A DNA stretch of 17,274 nt from Bifidobacterium breve (GCA_945882475.1 CAMCWJ010000019.1:1-17274), one strand, 5' to 3'. Numbered from the stretch's first letter, positions 1 to 6,583 are shown. The notes: generated by a model not told the origin, from the sequence alone. Numbers and translations are program-made.

Positions 1-816
1 GTTCTTGCAGGCCCACACGTAGCCGCCCTCCCACTTCAGGCAGGAGGCAACCATGTCGTCGATCAGGCGGTGCTCGTAGGTCAGGCCGCGCTTGTCGAAC
101 TCGGCCTTGTACTCCTCGTCGAAGATCCGCTGAAACTCGTCCTTGAACATGCCGTCATAGGCCTTGAGGATGGTGTTCTTGGTCGACAGGTACACCGGGT
201 AGTTCTGCACCAGCGCATAGCTGAACGTCGAGTGGGCGAAGTCCTGGATTGACTTTTTGAAGTTGTACATCCCCATCACCACACCGCCGTCCTCGGGGAT
301 GTGCACCACCTCGTGCACGATCGGCTCGCTGCCGTCGTCGGGGGTGAAGCTGAGCATCACCGTTCCGGGCCGGTCCACTTTGAAGTTGGTGGCCCGGTAC
401 TGATCACCGAAGGCATGCCGGCCGATGATGATCGGCTTGGTCCACCCCGGGACCAGACGCGGGATATTGGAGATGACGATCGGGGCGCGGAAGATGGTGC
501 CGCCGAGGATATTGCGGATGGTCCCGTTGGGCGAGAGCCACATCTTCTTGAGGTTGAACTCCTTGACCCGGGCCTCGTCGGGGGTGATGGTGGCGCACTT
601 GACGCCGACGCCGTGCTTGAGGATCGCGTGGGCGGAGTCGATGGTCACCTGGTCGTCGGTGGCGTCGCGGTGCTCCATCCCGAGGTCGTAGTACTCAAGG
701 TTCACGTCGAGATGCGGCAGGATCAGGGTGTCCTTGATCAGCTTCCAGATGATGCGTGTCATCTCGTCGCCATCGAGCTCCACCACGGTGCCCTCGACCT
801 TGATCTTGCTCGACAT
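1..816 (-). CDS. icd: NADP-dependent isocitrate dehydrogenase, 5' part (272 residues, runs off the left edge)
   Basis: The enzyme oxidatively decarboxylates isocitrate to 2-oxoglutarate in the TCA cycle, making NADPH in the cytosol. The reading frame is open from the ATG at 816 to base 1 without a stop, so about the last third of a roughly 409-residue protein is missing. It belongs to the eukaryote-like homodimeric class: WLSPNGTIRNILGGTIFR lies at residues 93-110. Substrate-binding S95, R101, R110 and R133, with Y140 and K213 (STKNT), line up one residue after the human IDH1 positions. D253 (LIDDMVA) is the first metal ligand; the other two lie outside the window. An AGGAGG lies 13 nt upstream of the ATG, a rather long spacing, but the MSSKIKVEG start fits the family. 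The M. tuberculosis counterpart is Icd1 (Rv3339c). It is divergent from the methionine operon. Confidence 0.96.
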   Translation of the reverse strand, partial: MSSKIKVEGTVVELDGDEMTRIIWKLIKDTLILPHLDVNLEYYDLGMEHRDATDDQVTIDSAHAILKHGVGVKCATITPDEARVKEFNLKKMWLSPNGTIRNILGGTIFRAPIVISNIPRLVPGWTKPIIIGRHAFGDQYRATNFKVDRPGTVMLSFTPDDGSEPIVHEVVHIPEDGGVVMGMYNFKKSIQDFAHSTFSYALVQNYPVYLSTKNTILKAYDGMFKDEFQRIFDEEYKAEFDKRGLTYEHRLIDDMVASCLKWEGGYVWACKN

Positions 817-842
817 CTGAGTTGCCCATCCTCCTCGCACCG

Positions 843-858
843 GCGAGCGCGTGCTCGC
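843..858 (-). promoter_or_regulatory. Perfect 6-bp inverted repeat in the icd leader (GCGAGC-GCGT-GCTCGC)
   Basis: The sequence GCGAGCGCGTGCTCGC folds into a 6-bp GC-rich stem with a 4-nt loop. If icd is transcribed from the -10 at 866-871, this hairpin would form at the extreme 5' end of its mRNA, upstream of the AGGAGG ribosome site. That could protect the 5' end, or the DNA form could be an operator. The structure is seen; the role is inferred. Confidence 0.4.
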
Positions 859-865
859 GGGGCCA

Positions 866-871
866 ACCTTA
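866..871 (-). promoter_or_regulatory. Putative icd -10 element (TAAGGT)
   Basis: Read on the minus strand, TAAGGT fits the mycobacterial TANNNT -10 consensus. It predicts transcription starting near 858-859, giving a leader of about 43 nt before the icd ATG at 816. No convincing -35 is visible, which is common for mycobacterial SigA promoters. The predicted 5' end coincides with the start of the inverted repeat at 843-858. This is a pattern-match inference only. Confidence 0.4.
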
Positions 872-905
872 CAAGGGGCCGCTCGAGGGCTCTGGACTGA
901 CCTGC

Positions 906-935
906 TGGCCAGTTATCGCTGTTGTGCGATAGGCT
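906..935 (+). promoter_or_regulatory. Putative metY promoter (-35 TGGCCA, -10 TAGGCT)
   Basis: TAGGCT at 930-935 fits TANNNT and places the transcription start at about 942, one base before the first riboswitch base at 943. That agreement is the main support. The proposed -35, TGGCCA at 906-911 with an 18-bp spacer, matches four of six positions of TTGACA and is weak. Confidence 0.5.
914..931. promoter_or_regulatory. Inverted repeat overlapping the metY -10 (candidate operator)
   Basis: TATCGC-N6-GCGATA (914-919 and 926-931) is a perfect dyad with 6-bp arms. It sits between the putative -35 and -10, and its right arm runs into the -10 hexamer at 930-935. A dimeric repressor bound here would block RNA polymerase. 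No regulator is known to me for this exact site. It could also be a coincidence of the paired promoter sequences. Confidence 0.35.
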
Positions 936-942
936 CCGACTT

Positions 943-1062
943 GGTCATGAGTGCCAGCGTCAAGCCCCGGCTCGCTGGCCGGCAACCCTCCAACCGCGGT
1001 GGGGTGCCCCGGGTGATTACCAGGTTGAGCAGCCCCGACCGGCTGCGAGGCAAGCGCGGGTC
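943..1062 (+). ncRNA. SAM-IV riboswitch aptamer
   Basis: This is a cis-acting RNA that binds S-adenosylmethionine and turns down methionine biosynthesis. The conserved core begins GGTCATGAGTGCCAGCG and continues through the GGCAACCCTCCAACCGCGG segment, as in the actinobacterial SAM-IV family found upstream of metC in mycobacteria. P1 pairs 943-947 with 1017-1021 but has one C-U mismatch (C946 with U1018). A hairpin of GCAGCC (1029-1034) with GGCTGC (1041-1046) differs from the sequence I remember in other mycobacteria but keeps pairing. A pseudoknot can form between CCGCG (994-998) and CGCGG (1055-1059). It lies 36 bp upstream of metY and starts exactly where the promoter predicts transcription to begin. 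Confidence 0.93.
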
Positions 1063-1078
1063 CGCCATGACGGACCCC
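1058..1078 (+). promoter_or_regulatory. Riboswitch expression-platform hairpin
   Basis: GGGTCCG (1058-1064) pairs perfectly with CGGACCC (1071-1077) around a 6-nt loop. The 5' arm shares G1058 and G1059 with the 3' strand of the aptamer pseudoknot, so ligand-stabilised pseudoknot and hairpin should be mutually exclusive. No U-tract follows, so it does not look like an intrinsic terminator. The metY ribosome site (AGGGCAGGGA, about 1083-1092) lies just downstream, which favours control of translation or of Rho access. The mechanism is inferred. Confidence 0.5.
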
Positions 1079-1098
1079 AGATAGGGCAGGGATTCCTC

Positions 1099-2403
1099 AT
1101 GAGTACGACCGCACCCCCGACTCTCGACGAGTGGTCCTTCGAGACCAAACAGATCCATGCCGGGCAGAGCGCGGACGCCGCGACGCATGCACGCGCGCTG
1201 CCGATCTACCAGACCACCTCCTACACCTTCGACAACACCGACCACGCCGCCGCGCTGTTCGGCCTGGCCGAGCCGGGCAACATCTACACCCGCATCATGA
1301 ACCCGACCAGCGACGTCGTCGAGCAGCGGATCGCCGCACTGGAGGGTGGCGTTGCTGCACTGTTCCTGGCCTCCGGGCAGGCCGCCGAAACCTTCGCGAT
1401 CCTCAACATCGCCGGGGCGGGCGATCACATCGTGTCCAGCCCGCGGCTGTACGGCGGCACCTACAACCTCTTCCACCACACACTGCCGAAGCTGGGCATC
1501 GAGACCACATTCGTCGACGACCCCGACGACCTGGACGCCTGGCGGGCGGCGGTGCGGCCCAACACCAAAGCGTTCTACGGCGAGACGATCTCCAATCCGA
1601 AGATCGACATCCTCGACACCCCGGGCATATCTGCGGTCGCGCACGACAACGGCCTGCCCCTCATCGTCGATAACACCGTCGCCACGCCGTACCTAATTCA
1701 GCCGCTCGCCCAGGGCGCGGACATCGTGGTGCATTCGGCCACCAAATACCTCGGCGGCCACGGCACCGCGATCGCCGGGGTGATCGTCGATGGCGGCACT
1801 TTCGACTGGACCACCGGACGATTCCCGGGTTTCACCACCCCCGACCCCAGCTATCACGGCGTGGTGTTCGCTGACCTGGGCGCTCCGGCGTTCGCTCTCA
1901 AGGCCCGGGTGCAACTGCTGCGCGATCTCGGCTCGGCGGCGTCCCCCTTCAACGCGTTCCTGATCGCCCAGGGCTTGGAGACCCTGAGCCTGCGGATGGA
2001 GCGTCACGTTTCCAATGCCCAGAAGGTCGCCGAGTACCTCGCCGGCCACCAGGGAGTGGTGAGCGTCAACTACGCCGGGCTGCCCGGCTCGCCGTGGTTC
2101 GAGCGGGCGAAGAAGCTGGCGCCCAGGGGAACCGGAGCGGTGCTGTCCTTCGAATTGACCGGCGGCATCGAAGCCGGCAAGGCCTTCGTCGACGCCCTGA
2201 GGCTGCACAGCCACGTGGCCAATATCGGCGACGTGCGCTCGCTGGTGATCCATCCAGCATCGACCACCCACCAGCAGCTCTCCGCCGAGGAGCAACTCGC
2301 CTCCGGCGTCACGCCCGGCCTGGTCCGGCTGGCTGTTGGCCTCGAAGGCATCGACGACATCCTGGCCGACCTTGAGCGAGGCTTCGCCGGGAGCGCGCGA
2401 TGA
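1099..2403 (+). CDS. metY: O-acetylhomoserine sulfhydrylase (annotated metC in M. tuberculosis)
   Basis: This cytosolic PLP enzyme of the Cys/Met-metabolism family condenses O-acetylhomoserine with sulfide to make homocysteine, the direct sulfhydrylation route to methionine. It has 434 residues, normal for MetY and longer than cystathionine synthases or lyases. Visible signatures are YTRIMNPT (63-70), the ASGQAA phosphate-binding segment (91-96), D191 of the VDNT motif, and the Schiff-base lysine K216 in SATKYLGGHG. The ATG at 1099 was chosen over the longer open frame from 922 because that extension would be translated from the riboswitch, and because AGGGCAGGGA precedes this ATG. Its TGA overlaps the metX ATG. 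The rest of the operon and the SAM-IV element support the role. Confidence 0.95.
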   Translation: MSTTAPPTLDEWSFETKQIHAGQSADAATHARALPIYQTTSYTFDNTDHAAALFGLAEPGNIYTRIMNPTSDVVEQRIAALEGGVAALFLASGQAAETFAILNIAGAGDHIVSSPRLYGGTYNLFHHTLPKLGIETTFVDDPDDLDAWRAAVRPNTKAFYGETISNPKIDILDTPGISAVAHDNGLPLIVDNTVATPYLIQPLAQGADIVVHSATKYLGGHGTAIAGVIVDGGTFDWTTGRFPGFTTPDPSYHGVVFADLGAPAFALKARVQLLRDLGSAASPFNAFLIAQGLETLSLRMERHVSNAQKVAEYLAGHQGVVSVNYAGLPGSPWFERAKKLAPRGTGAVLSFELTGGIEAGKAFVDALRLHSHVANIGDVRSLVIHPASTTHQQLSAEEQLASGVTPGLVRLAVGLEGIDDILADLERGFAGSAR

Positions 2404-3503
2404 CCCTCTCCCAGGAGCCCGTCATGACCCTGCCCGCCGAGGGCGACCTCGACATCGTCGATATCGGCCCGCTGACCCTGGAGAGCGGCGAAGTGATCGA
2501 CGACGTCTCGATCGCGGTCCAACGATGGGGCGAGCTCTCCCCCAACCGCGACAACGTCGTCGTCGTCCTGCACGCGCTCACCGGTGACTCGAACATCCCC
2601 GGCTGGTGGAATGGCATCGCCGGTCCGGGCGCACCGATCGACACCGACCGCTGGTGCGCAGTGGCAACCAACGTCCTGGGCGGATGCCGCGGTTCCACCG
2701 GCCCGAGCTCGCCGGCTCCCGACGGAAAGCCCTGGGGCTCAAGGTTTCCGGTGATCACGGTGCGCGACCAGGTCAATGCCGACGTCGCCGCACTGGCCGA
2801 GCTGGGCATCTCCGAGGTGGCGGCGGTGGTGGGCGGTTCGATGGGCGGGGCGCGCGCACTGGAGTGGATGGTCGGCTATCCCGAGCGGGTTCGGGCGGCA
2901 CTGGTGCTGGCCGTCGGAGCACGCGCGACCGCGGACCAGATCGGTACCCAGAGCAACCAGGTCGCCGTCATCCGAACCGATCCCGACTGGCAGGGCGGGG
3001 ACTACCACGGCACCGGCCGCGCCCCGCTCAACGGGCTGCAACTGGCCCGCCGGTTCGCCCACCTGACCTACCGCGGCGAGACCGAACTTGACACCCGGTT
3101 CGGCAACAACGCCCAGGGCGAGGAGGATCCGCTGGCCGGCGGCCGCTACTCGGTGCAGAGCTACCTCGAATACCAGGGCGAGAAGCTCATCCGACGGTTC
3201 GACGCCGGCAGTTACGTGACGCTGACCGACGCGCTGTCCGGACACGACGTCGGCCGCGGCCGCGGCGGTGTCGCGGCGGCGCTGCGGTCCTGCCCGGTGC
3301 CGGTGGTGGTCGGCGGGATCACCTCCGACCGGCTCTATCCGCTGCGGTTGCAGTCCGAACTGGCCGACCTGCTGCCGGGCTGCGACGGCCTGGAGGTGGT
3401 CGAGTCGATCTACGGGCACGACGGATTCCTGGTCGAGACCGAGGCGGTGGGACAGTTGATCCGGTCGACCCTGACGCTGGCCGACAGCGATCGGCGTCGA
3501 TGA
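2400..3503 (+). CDS. metX: Homoserine O-acetyltransferase (metA in M. tuberculosis)
   Basis: The enzyme transfers acetyl from acetyl-CoA to homoserine, the first committed step of methionine synthesis, supplying the substrate of the upstream MetY. It is a 367-residue alpha/beta hydrolase of the MetX type. The nucleophile is S147 in GGSMGG; D310 (TSDRLYP) and H340 (YGHDGF) complete the triad. The GGCRGSTGPSS segment (94-104) is the family's oxyanion-hole region. The start overlaps the metY stop (ATGA at 2400-2403). A second ATG at 2424 (residue 9) is possible but less well coupled. Compared with my recollection of the M. tuberculosis protein (379 residues), the loop after LHALTGDS is about ten residues shorter here. 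Its own stop overlaps the next gene's ATG. Confidence 0.95.
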   Translation: MTLSQEPVMTLPAEGDLDIVDIGPLTLESGEVIDDVSIAVQRWGELSPNRDNVVVVLHALTGDSNIPGWWNGIAGPGAPIDTDRWCAVATNVLGGCRGSTGPSSPAPDGKPWGSRFPVITVRDQVNADVAALAELGISEVAAVVGGSMGGARALEWMVGYPERVRAALVLAVGARATADQIGTQSNQVAVIRTDPDWQGGDYHGTGRAPLNGLQLARRFAHLTYRGETELDTRFGNNAQGEEDPLAGGRYSVQSYLEYQGEKLIRRFDAGSYVTLTDALSGHDVGRGRGGVAAALRSCPVPVVVGGITSDRLYPLRLQSELADLLPGCDGLEVVESIYGHDGFLVETEAVGQLIRSTLTLADSDRRR

Positions 3504-4243
3504 CCACCGCCGACGGGGGCCGCCGGGAGCGCTCGCTCTCGTTCGGTTCCCAGGCGGCCGCTTACGAGCGGGGCCGGCCGTCATACCCGCCGGAAGCCGT
3601 CGACTGGCTGCTGCCTAACAGTGCTCGCGACGTGCTCGACCTCGGGGCCGGCACCGGCAAGCTGACGAGCCGCCTGATCGAGCGAGGGCTCTATGTGGTG
3701 GCCGTAGACCCGATCGCCGAACTACTAGACGTCCTGCGTACGACACTGCCGGACACGCCGGCTCTGCTGGGGACTGCCGAACAGATTCCATTGCCCGACA
3801 ACAGCATTGATGCCGTACTAGTGGCTCAGGCGTGGCACTGGTTCGATGCGGACCGGGCGGCAGCCGAGATCGCGCGGGTGCTTCGGCCGGGTGGTCGGCT
3901 CGGGCTGCTGTGGAACGTGCGAGACGAAAGGTTGGGCTGGGTCAAGGAGTTCGGCCGCATCGTCGGCCTTGAGCACGACTGGGCCAACACCACCGTCGTG
4001 CTGCCGGAGCCGTTCACCGATGTGGTGAGCCATCGGGTGGAGTGGACCAACTACGTGACCCCGCAGACCCTCATCGACTATGTGGCCTCCCGCAGCTACT
4101 GCATCACCTCCCCGGCCCAGGTGCGCACCCAGACCCTCGATCAGGTACGCGAACTACTGGCCACCCATCCCGCGCTGGCCAACTCGAGCGGGATCGCGAT
4201 GCCCTACATCACGGTGTGCATCGCCGCGACACTCGCCGGCTAG
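3500..4243 (+). CDS. Class I SAM-dependent methyltransferase (Rv3342-like)
   Basis: A 247-residue protein with the Rossmann methyltransferase fold. Motif I is LDLGAGTGK (46-54). The acidic residue ending strand 2 is D70 in VVAVDP. GTAEQIPLPD (91-100) and the LRPGGRLGLLWN stretch (128-139) are typical of the Methyltransf_11 group. The substrate is unknown. It is translationally coupled to metX by an ATGA overlap (3500-3503), so it is part of the SAM-IV-controlled operon. The synteny seems to hold in M. tuberculosis, which suggests a job linked to SAM or methionine turnover, but that is inference. Its TAG shares the palindrome CTAG (4240-4243) with the stop of the convergent gene, leaving no room for a terminator. 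Confidence 0.88.
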   Translation: MTTADGGRRERSLSFGSQAAAYERGRPSYPPEAVDWLLPNSARDVLDLGAGTGKLTSRLIERGLYVVAVDPIAELLDVLRTTLPDTPALLGTAEQIPLPDNSIDAVLVAQAWHWFDADRAAAEIARVLRPGGRLGLLWNVRDERLGWVKEFGRIVGLEHDWANTTVVLPEPFTDVVSHRVEWTNYVTPQTLIDYVASRSYCITSPAQVRTQTLDQVRELLATHPALANSSGIAMPYITVCIAATLAG

Positions 4244-4515
4244 CTGGTGCCCAGCGGATCGATGGTCGCGGCGATATAGAGGACTGCCGCGCACACCGAG
4301 GCCATCGCGGCGAAGTCGACATTGCGCGACCGCACCACCAGCAGCCCGGCCTCCTCGTCGGGCAGCACCAACCGCAACGCTGCCGCCACCCCGGCGCCGA
4401 TCCCGATCAGCAGCGCACCGCGCCGCCAGAATCCCGCCGCAACCAGGACCAGTGCCACCAAGCCGATCGCGGTGACCGTGAGGATGGGCCACTGCCTTCT
4501 CGCCCACGCATTCAT
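4240..4515 (-). CDS. Small membrane protein, DUF3017 family (Rv3355c-like)
   Basis: A 91-residue protein with three predicted membrane helices at about residues 11-30, 32-50 and 67-86, a basic N terminus (MNAWARRQW) and an acidic/arginine loop between helices 2 and 3. I know no biochemical function for the family. In actinobacteria it typically sits directly after folD. Here its ATG at 4513-4515 overlaps the folD TGA at 4512-4514, so it is translationally coupled and probably always co-expressed with folD. Its stop codon overlaps that of the convergent methyltransferase gene. The long upstream extension of this frame, inside folD, is a shadow and was not used. Confidence 0.82.
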   Translation of the reverse strand: MNAWARRQWPILTVTAIGLVALVLVAAGFWRRGALLIGIGAGVAAALRLVLPDEEAGLLVVRSRNVDFAAMASVCAAVLYIAATIDPLGTS

Positions 4516-5375
4516 CGCGCGGCTTCTGCGAGCTCCACCACGTTGGTCAGCAGGAACGCCCGCGTCAGCGGTCCCACACCGCCCGGATTCGGCGACACCT
4601 GCCCGGCGACGTCCCAGACCCCGGGCGCCACGTCGCCGGTGAGCTTGCCCTCGACGCGGCTTACCCCGACATCGACGACGGCCGCACCCGGACGCACCAT
4701 GTCGGCGGTCAACATGTGCGGTACCCCGACGGCGGCGACGATGATGTCGGCCTGACGGGTGAGCTCCGGGAGGTCGCGGGTTCCGGTGTGGCACAACGTC
4801 ACTGTCGCGTTCTCGGTGCGCCGCGTCAGCAACAGCCCGAGCGGCCGGCCGACCGTGACACCCCGGCCGATCACCACCACATGCGCACCGTCGATCGCGA
4901 CGTCGAAGCGGCGCAACAGCGCCACGATGCCCCGGGGGGTGCAGGGCAGCGGCGCGTCCTCGTTGAGCACGAGCTTGCCAAGGTTGGTGGGGTGCAAACC
5001 GTCCGCGTCCTTGGCCGGGTCGATCCGTTCCAGGGCGGCGTTCTCGTTGAGGTGGCGCGGCAGCGGGAGCTGCACGATGTATCCGGTGCATTCCGGGTCG
5101 GCGTTGAGTTCGTCGATGGTGTCCTGAAGGCGCCCCTGGCTGATGTCGGCGGGCAGGTCACGCCGGATCGAGGTGATACCGACCTTGGCACAGTCGGAGT
5201 GCTTGCCGCGAACGTAGGCCCCCGACCCGGGGTCATCGCCCACCAGGACAGTGCCCAGGCCAGGCGTCCGGCCGGCCGCGGTGAGCGCGGCGACCCTTTC
5301 GGCGAGGTCGACGAAGATCTCGTCGCGGGTGAGCTTGCCGTCCAGGGTTTGCGCGGGCACGGCTACATTCTGCAT
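4512..5375 (-). CDS. folD: Bifunctional methylenetetrahydrofolate dehydrogenase / methenyltetrahydrofolate cyclohydrolase
   Basis: FolD interconverts 5,10-methylene-, 5,10-methenyl- and 10-formyl-tetrahydrofolate in the cytosol, feeding purines and formylmethionine and linking to the methyl supply used for methionine. It has 287 residues from the ATG at 5375. Catalytic K58 lies in AYVRGKHSDC, with Y54. Q102 is in VQLPLP and D123 in AKDADGLHP, each offset by two from the E. coli residues. CTPRGI (145-150), the nucleotide loop GRGVTVGRPLG (170-180) and SPNPGGVGPLT (261-271) are all intact. A GTG at codon 6 (5360) gives a length closer to the M. tuberculosis protein and is a serious alternative start. 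The chosen ATG directly abuts the divergent oxidoreductase ATG. Confidence 0.95.
   Translation of the reverse strand: MQNVAVPAQTLDGKLTRDEIFVDLAERVAALTAAGRTPGLGTVLVGDDPGSGAYVRGKHSDCAKVGITSIRRDLPADISQGRLQDTIDELNADPECTGYIVQLPLPRHLNENAALERIDPAKDADGLHPTNLGKLVLNEDAPLPCTPRGIVALLRRFDVAIDGAHVVVIGRGVTVGRPLGLLLTRRTENATVTLCHTGTRDLPELTRQADIIVAAVGVPHMLTADMVRPGAAVVDVGVSRVEGKLTGDVAPGVWDVAGQVSPNPGGVGPLTRAFLLTNVVELAEAAR
5364..5369 (+). promoter_or_regulatory. Putative leaderless -10 (TACATT) for the flavin oxidoreductase
   Basis: TACATT matches TANNNT. Its last T is at -7 if transcription starts at A5376, which is exactly the first base of the oxidoreductase ATG. No Shine-Dalgarno sequence precedes that ATG, consistent with a leaderless mRNA, a common class in mycobacteria. 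The element lies inside the 5' end of folD on the opposite strand. Confidence 0.5.
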
Positions 5376-6572
5376 ATGGATGCCGGTCCGAATGTTTTCA
5401 GCCCCGCCAAGCTCGGTCCGCTCACGCTGCGCAACCGGGTCATCAAGGCGGCCACCTTCGAGGGCCGCACGCCCAAGGCGCTGGTGACCGATGACCTGAT
5501 CGAGTTTCACCGGGCGATGGCCGCCGGTGGGGTCGGGATGACCACCGTCGCCTACTGCGCGGTCAGCCAGGGCGGGCGCACCGATGGCAAGCAACTCTGG
5601 ATGCGACCCGAGGCGCTACCCGGGCTGCGCCGGCTCACCGAGGCCGTGCACGCCGAGGGCGCGGCGATCAGCGCACAGATCGGCCACGCCGGCCCGGTTG
5701 CCGACGCCCGGTCCAACAAAGCCCGCGCGCTGGCGCCGGTGCGGTTCTTCAATCCGATCGGCATGCGGTTCGCCAAGCACGCCGGCCGCGAGGACATCGA
5801 CGAGGTGATCGCCGCGCACGCCGCCGCCGCGCGGCACGCCATCGATGCCGGGTTCGACGCGGTCGAGATCCACCTGGGCCACAACTATCTGGCGAGTTCG
5901 TTTCTGTCCCCGCTGATCAACCGGCGCACCGATGAATTCGGCGGAACGCTGGCCAACCGCGCCAAGCTGGCGCGGGCCATCGTGCAGGCGGTGCGCCGCG
6001 AAGTAACGCGCGACGGCGCGGCCACGATCGCGGTGACCGCAAAGCTCAACATGAGCGACGGGGTGCGCGGCGGCATCTCGATCGAGGAGTCGTTGCAGAC
6101 CGCGCAATGGCTGCAGGACGACGGCGGCCTGGACGCCCTTGAGTTGACCGCGGGTAGTTCGCTGCTCAATCCGATGTTCCTGTTCCGCGGCGACGCGCCG
6201 CTCAAAGAGTTCGCCGCAGCGTTCCCGCCGCCGTTGCGCTGGGGCATCCGGATGACCGGGACGAAGTTCCTGCGCCCCTACCCCTACCGGGACACCTACC
6301 TGCTGCGCGACGCCGAGCGGTTCCGCAGCGAACTGTCGCTGCCGCTGATCCTGCTGGGCGGCATCACCGACCGGCAGAGCATGGACCGGGCCATGGCGGC
6401 GGGTTTCGACTTCGTCGCGATGGGCAGGGCGCTGCTGGCCGAGCCCGATCTGATCAACCGGATCCGGGCCGCGGACCAGGGGGATTCGGTGCGCTCGCTG
6501 TGCACGCACTGCAACAAATGCATGCCCACGATCTACACGCGCACCCGGTGCGTGGTGACCGGCGGCCCGTAG
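5376..6572 (+). CDS. NADH:flavin oxidoreductase, old yellow enzyme family (Rv3359-like)
   Basis: A 398-residue FMN-dependent TIM-barrel oxidoreductase of the OYE / 2,4-dienoyl-CoA reductase-like group; the substrate is unknown, probably an alpha,beta-unsaturated carbonyl. The N terminus FSPAKLGPLTLRNRVIKAA (8-26) opens the barrel. The active-site pair H166 and H169 is in EIHLGHNYL, followed by FLSPLINRRTDEFGG (176-190). The C-terminal phosphate-binding region is LLGGI (326-330) and FVAMGRALLAEP (346-357). Four cysteines (376, 379, 382, 392) in CTHCNKCMPTIYTRTRC resemble the iron-sulfur ligands of dienoyl-CoA reductase but with tighter spacing. The NAD-binding C-terminal domain of those larger enzymes is absent. 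Eleven bases separate its stop from the next ATG, so the two genes may be co-transcribed. Confidence 0.88.
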   Translation: MDAGPNVFSPAKLGPLTLRNRVIKAATFEGRTPKALVTDDLIEFHRAMAAGGVGMTTVAYCAVSQGGRTDGKQLWMRPEALPGLRRLTEAVHAEGAAISAQIGHAGPVADARSNKARALAPVRFFNPIGMRFAKHAGREDIDEVIAAHAAAARHAIDAGFDAVEIHLGHNYLASSFLSPLINRRTDEFGGTLANRAKLARAIVQAVRREVTRDGAATIAVTAKLNMSDGVRGGISIEESLQTAQWLQDDGGLDALELTAGSSLLNPMFLFRGDAPLKEFAAAFPPPLRWGIRMTGTKFLRPYPYRDTYLLRDAERFRSELSLPLILLGGITDRQSMDRAMAAGFDFVAMGRALLAEPDLINRIRAADQGDSVRSLCTHCNKCMPTIYTRTRCVVTGGP

Positions 6573-6575
6573 AGT
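6570..6575 (+). promoter_or_regulatory. Putative -10 (TAGAGT) for the FHA-ABC transporter gene
   Basis: TAGAGT begins with the stop codon of the preceding gene and fits TANNNT. It predicts initiation around 6582-6584, at or just before the transporter ATG at 6584. No ribosome-binding site is visible between the stop and the ATG. The gene could therefore make its own leaderless transcript as well as being read through from the oxidoreductase. Confidence 0.3.
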
Positions 6576-6583
6576 CGCTTCTG

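Noticed and set aside
922..1098. Longer MetY starting at 922
   Set aside because: The 59 extra codons are the riboswitch aptamer read as protein. The enzyme family begins at MSTTAPPTLDEWSF, and a ribosome site precedes 1099.
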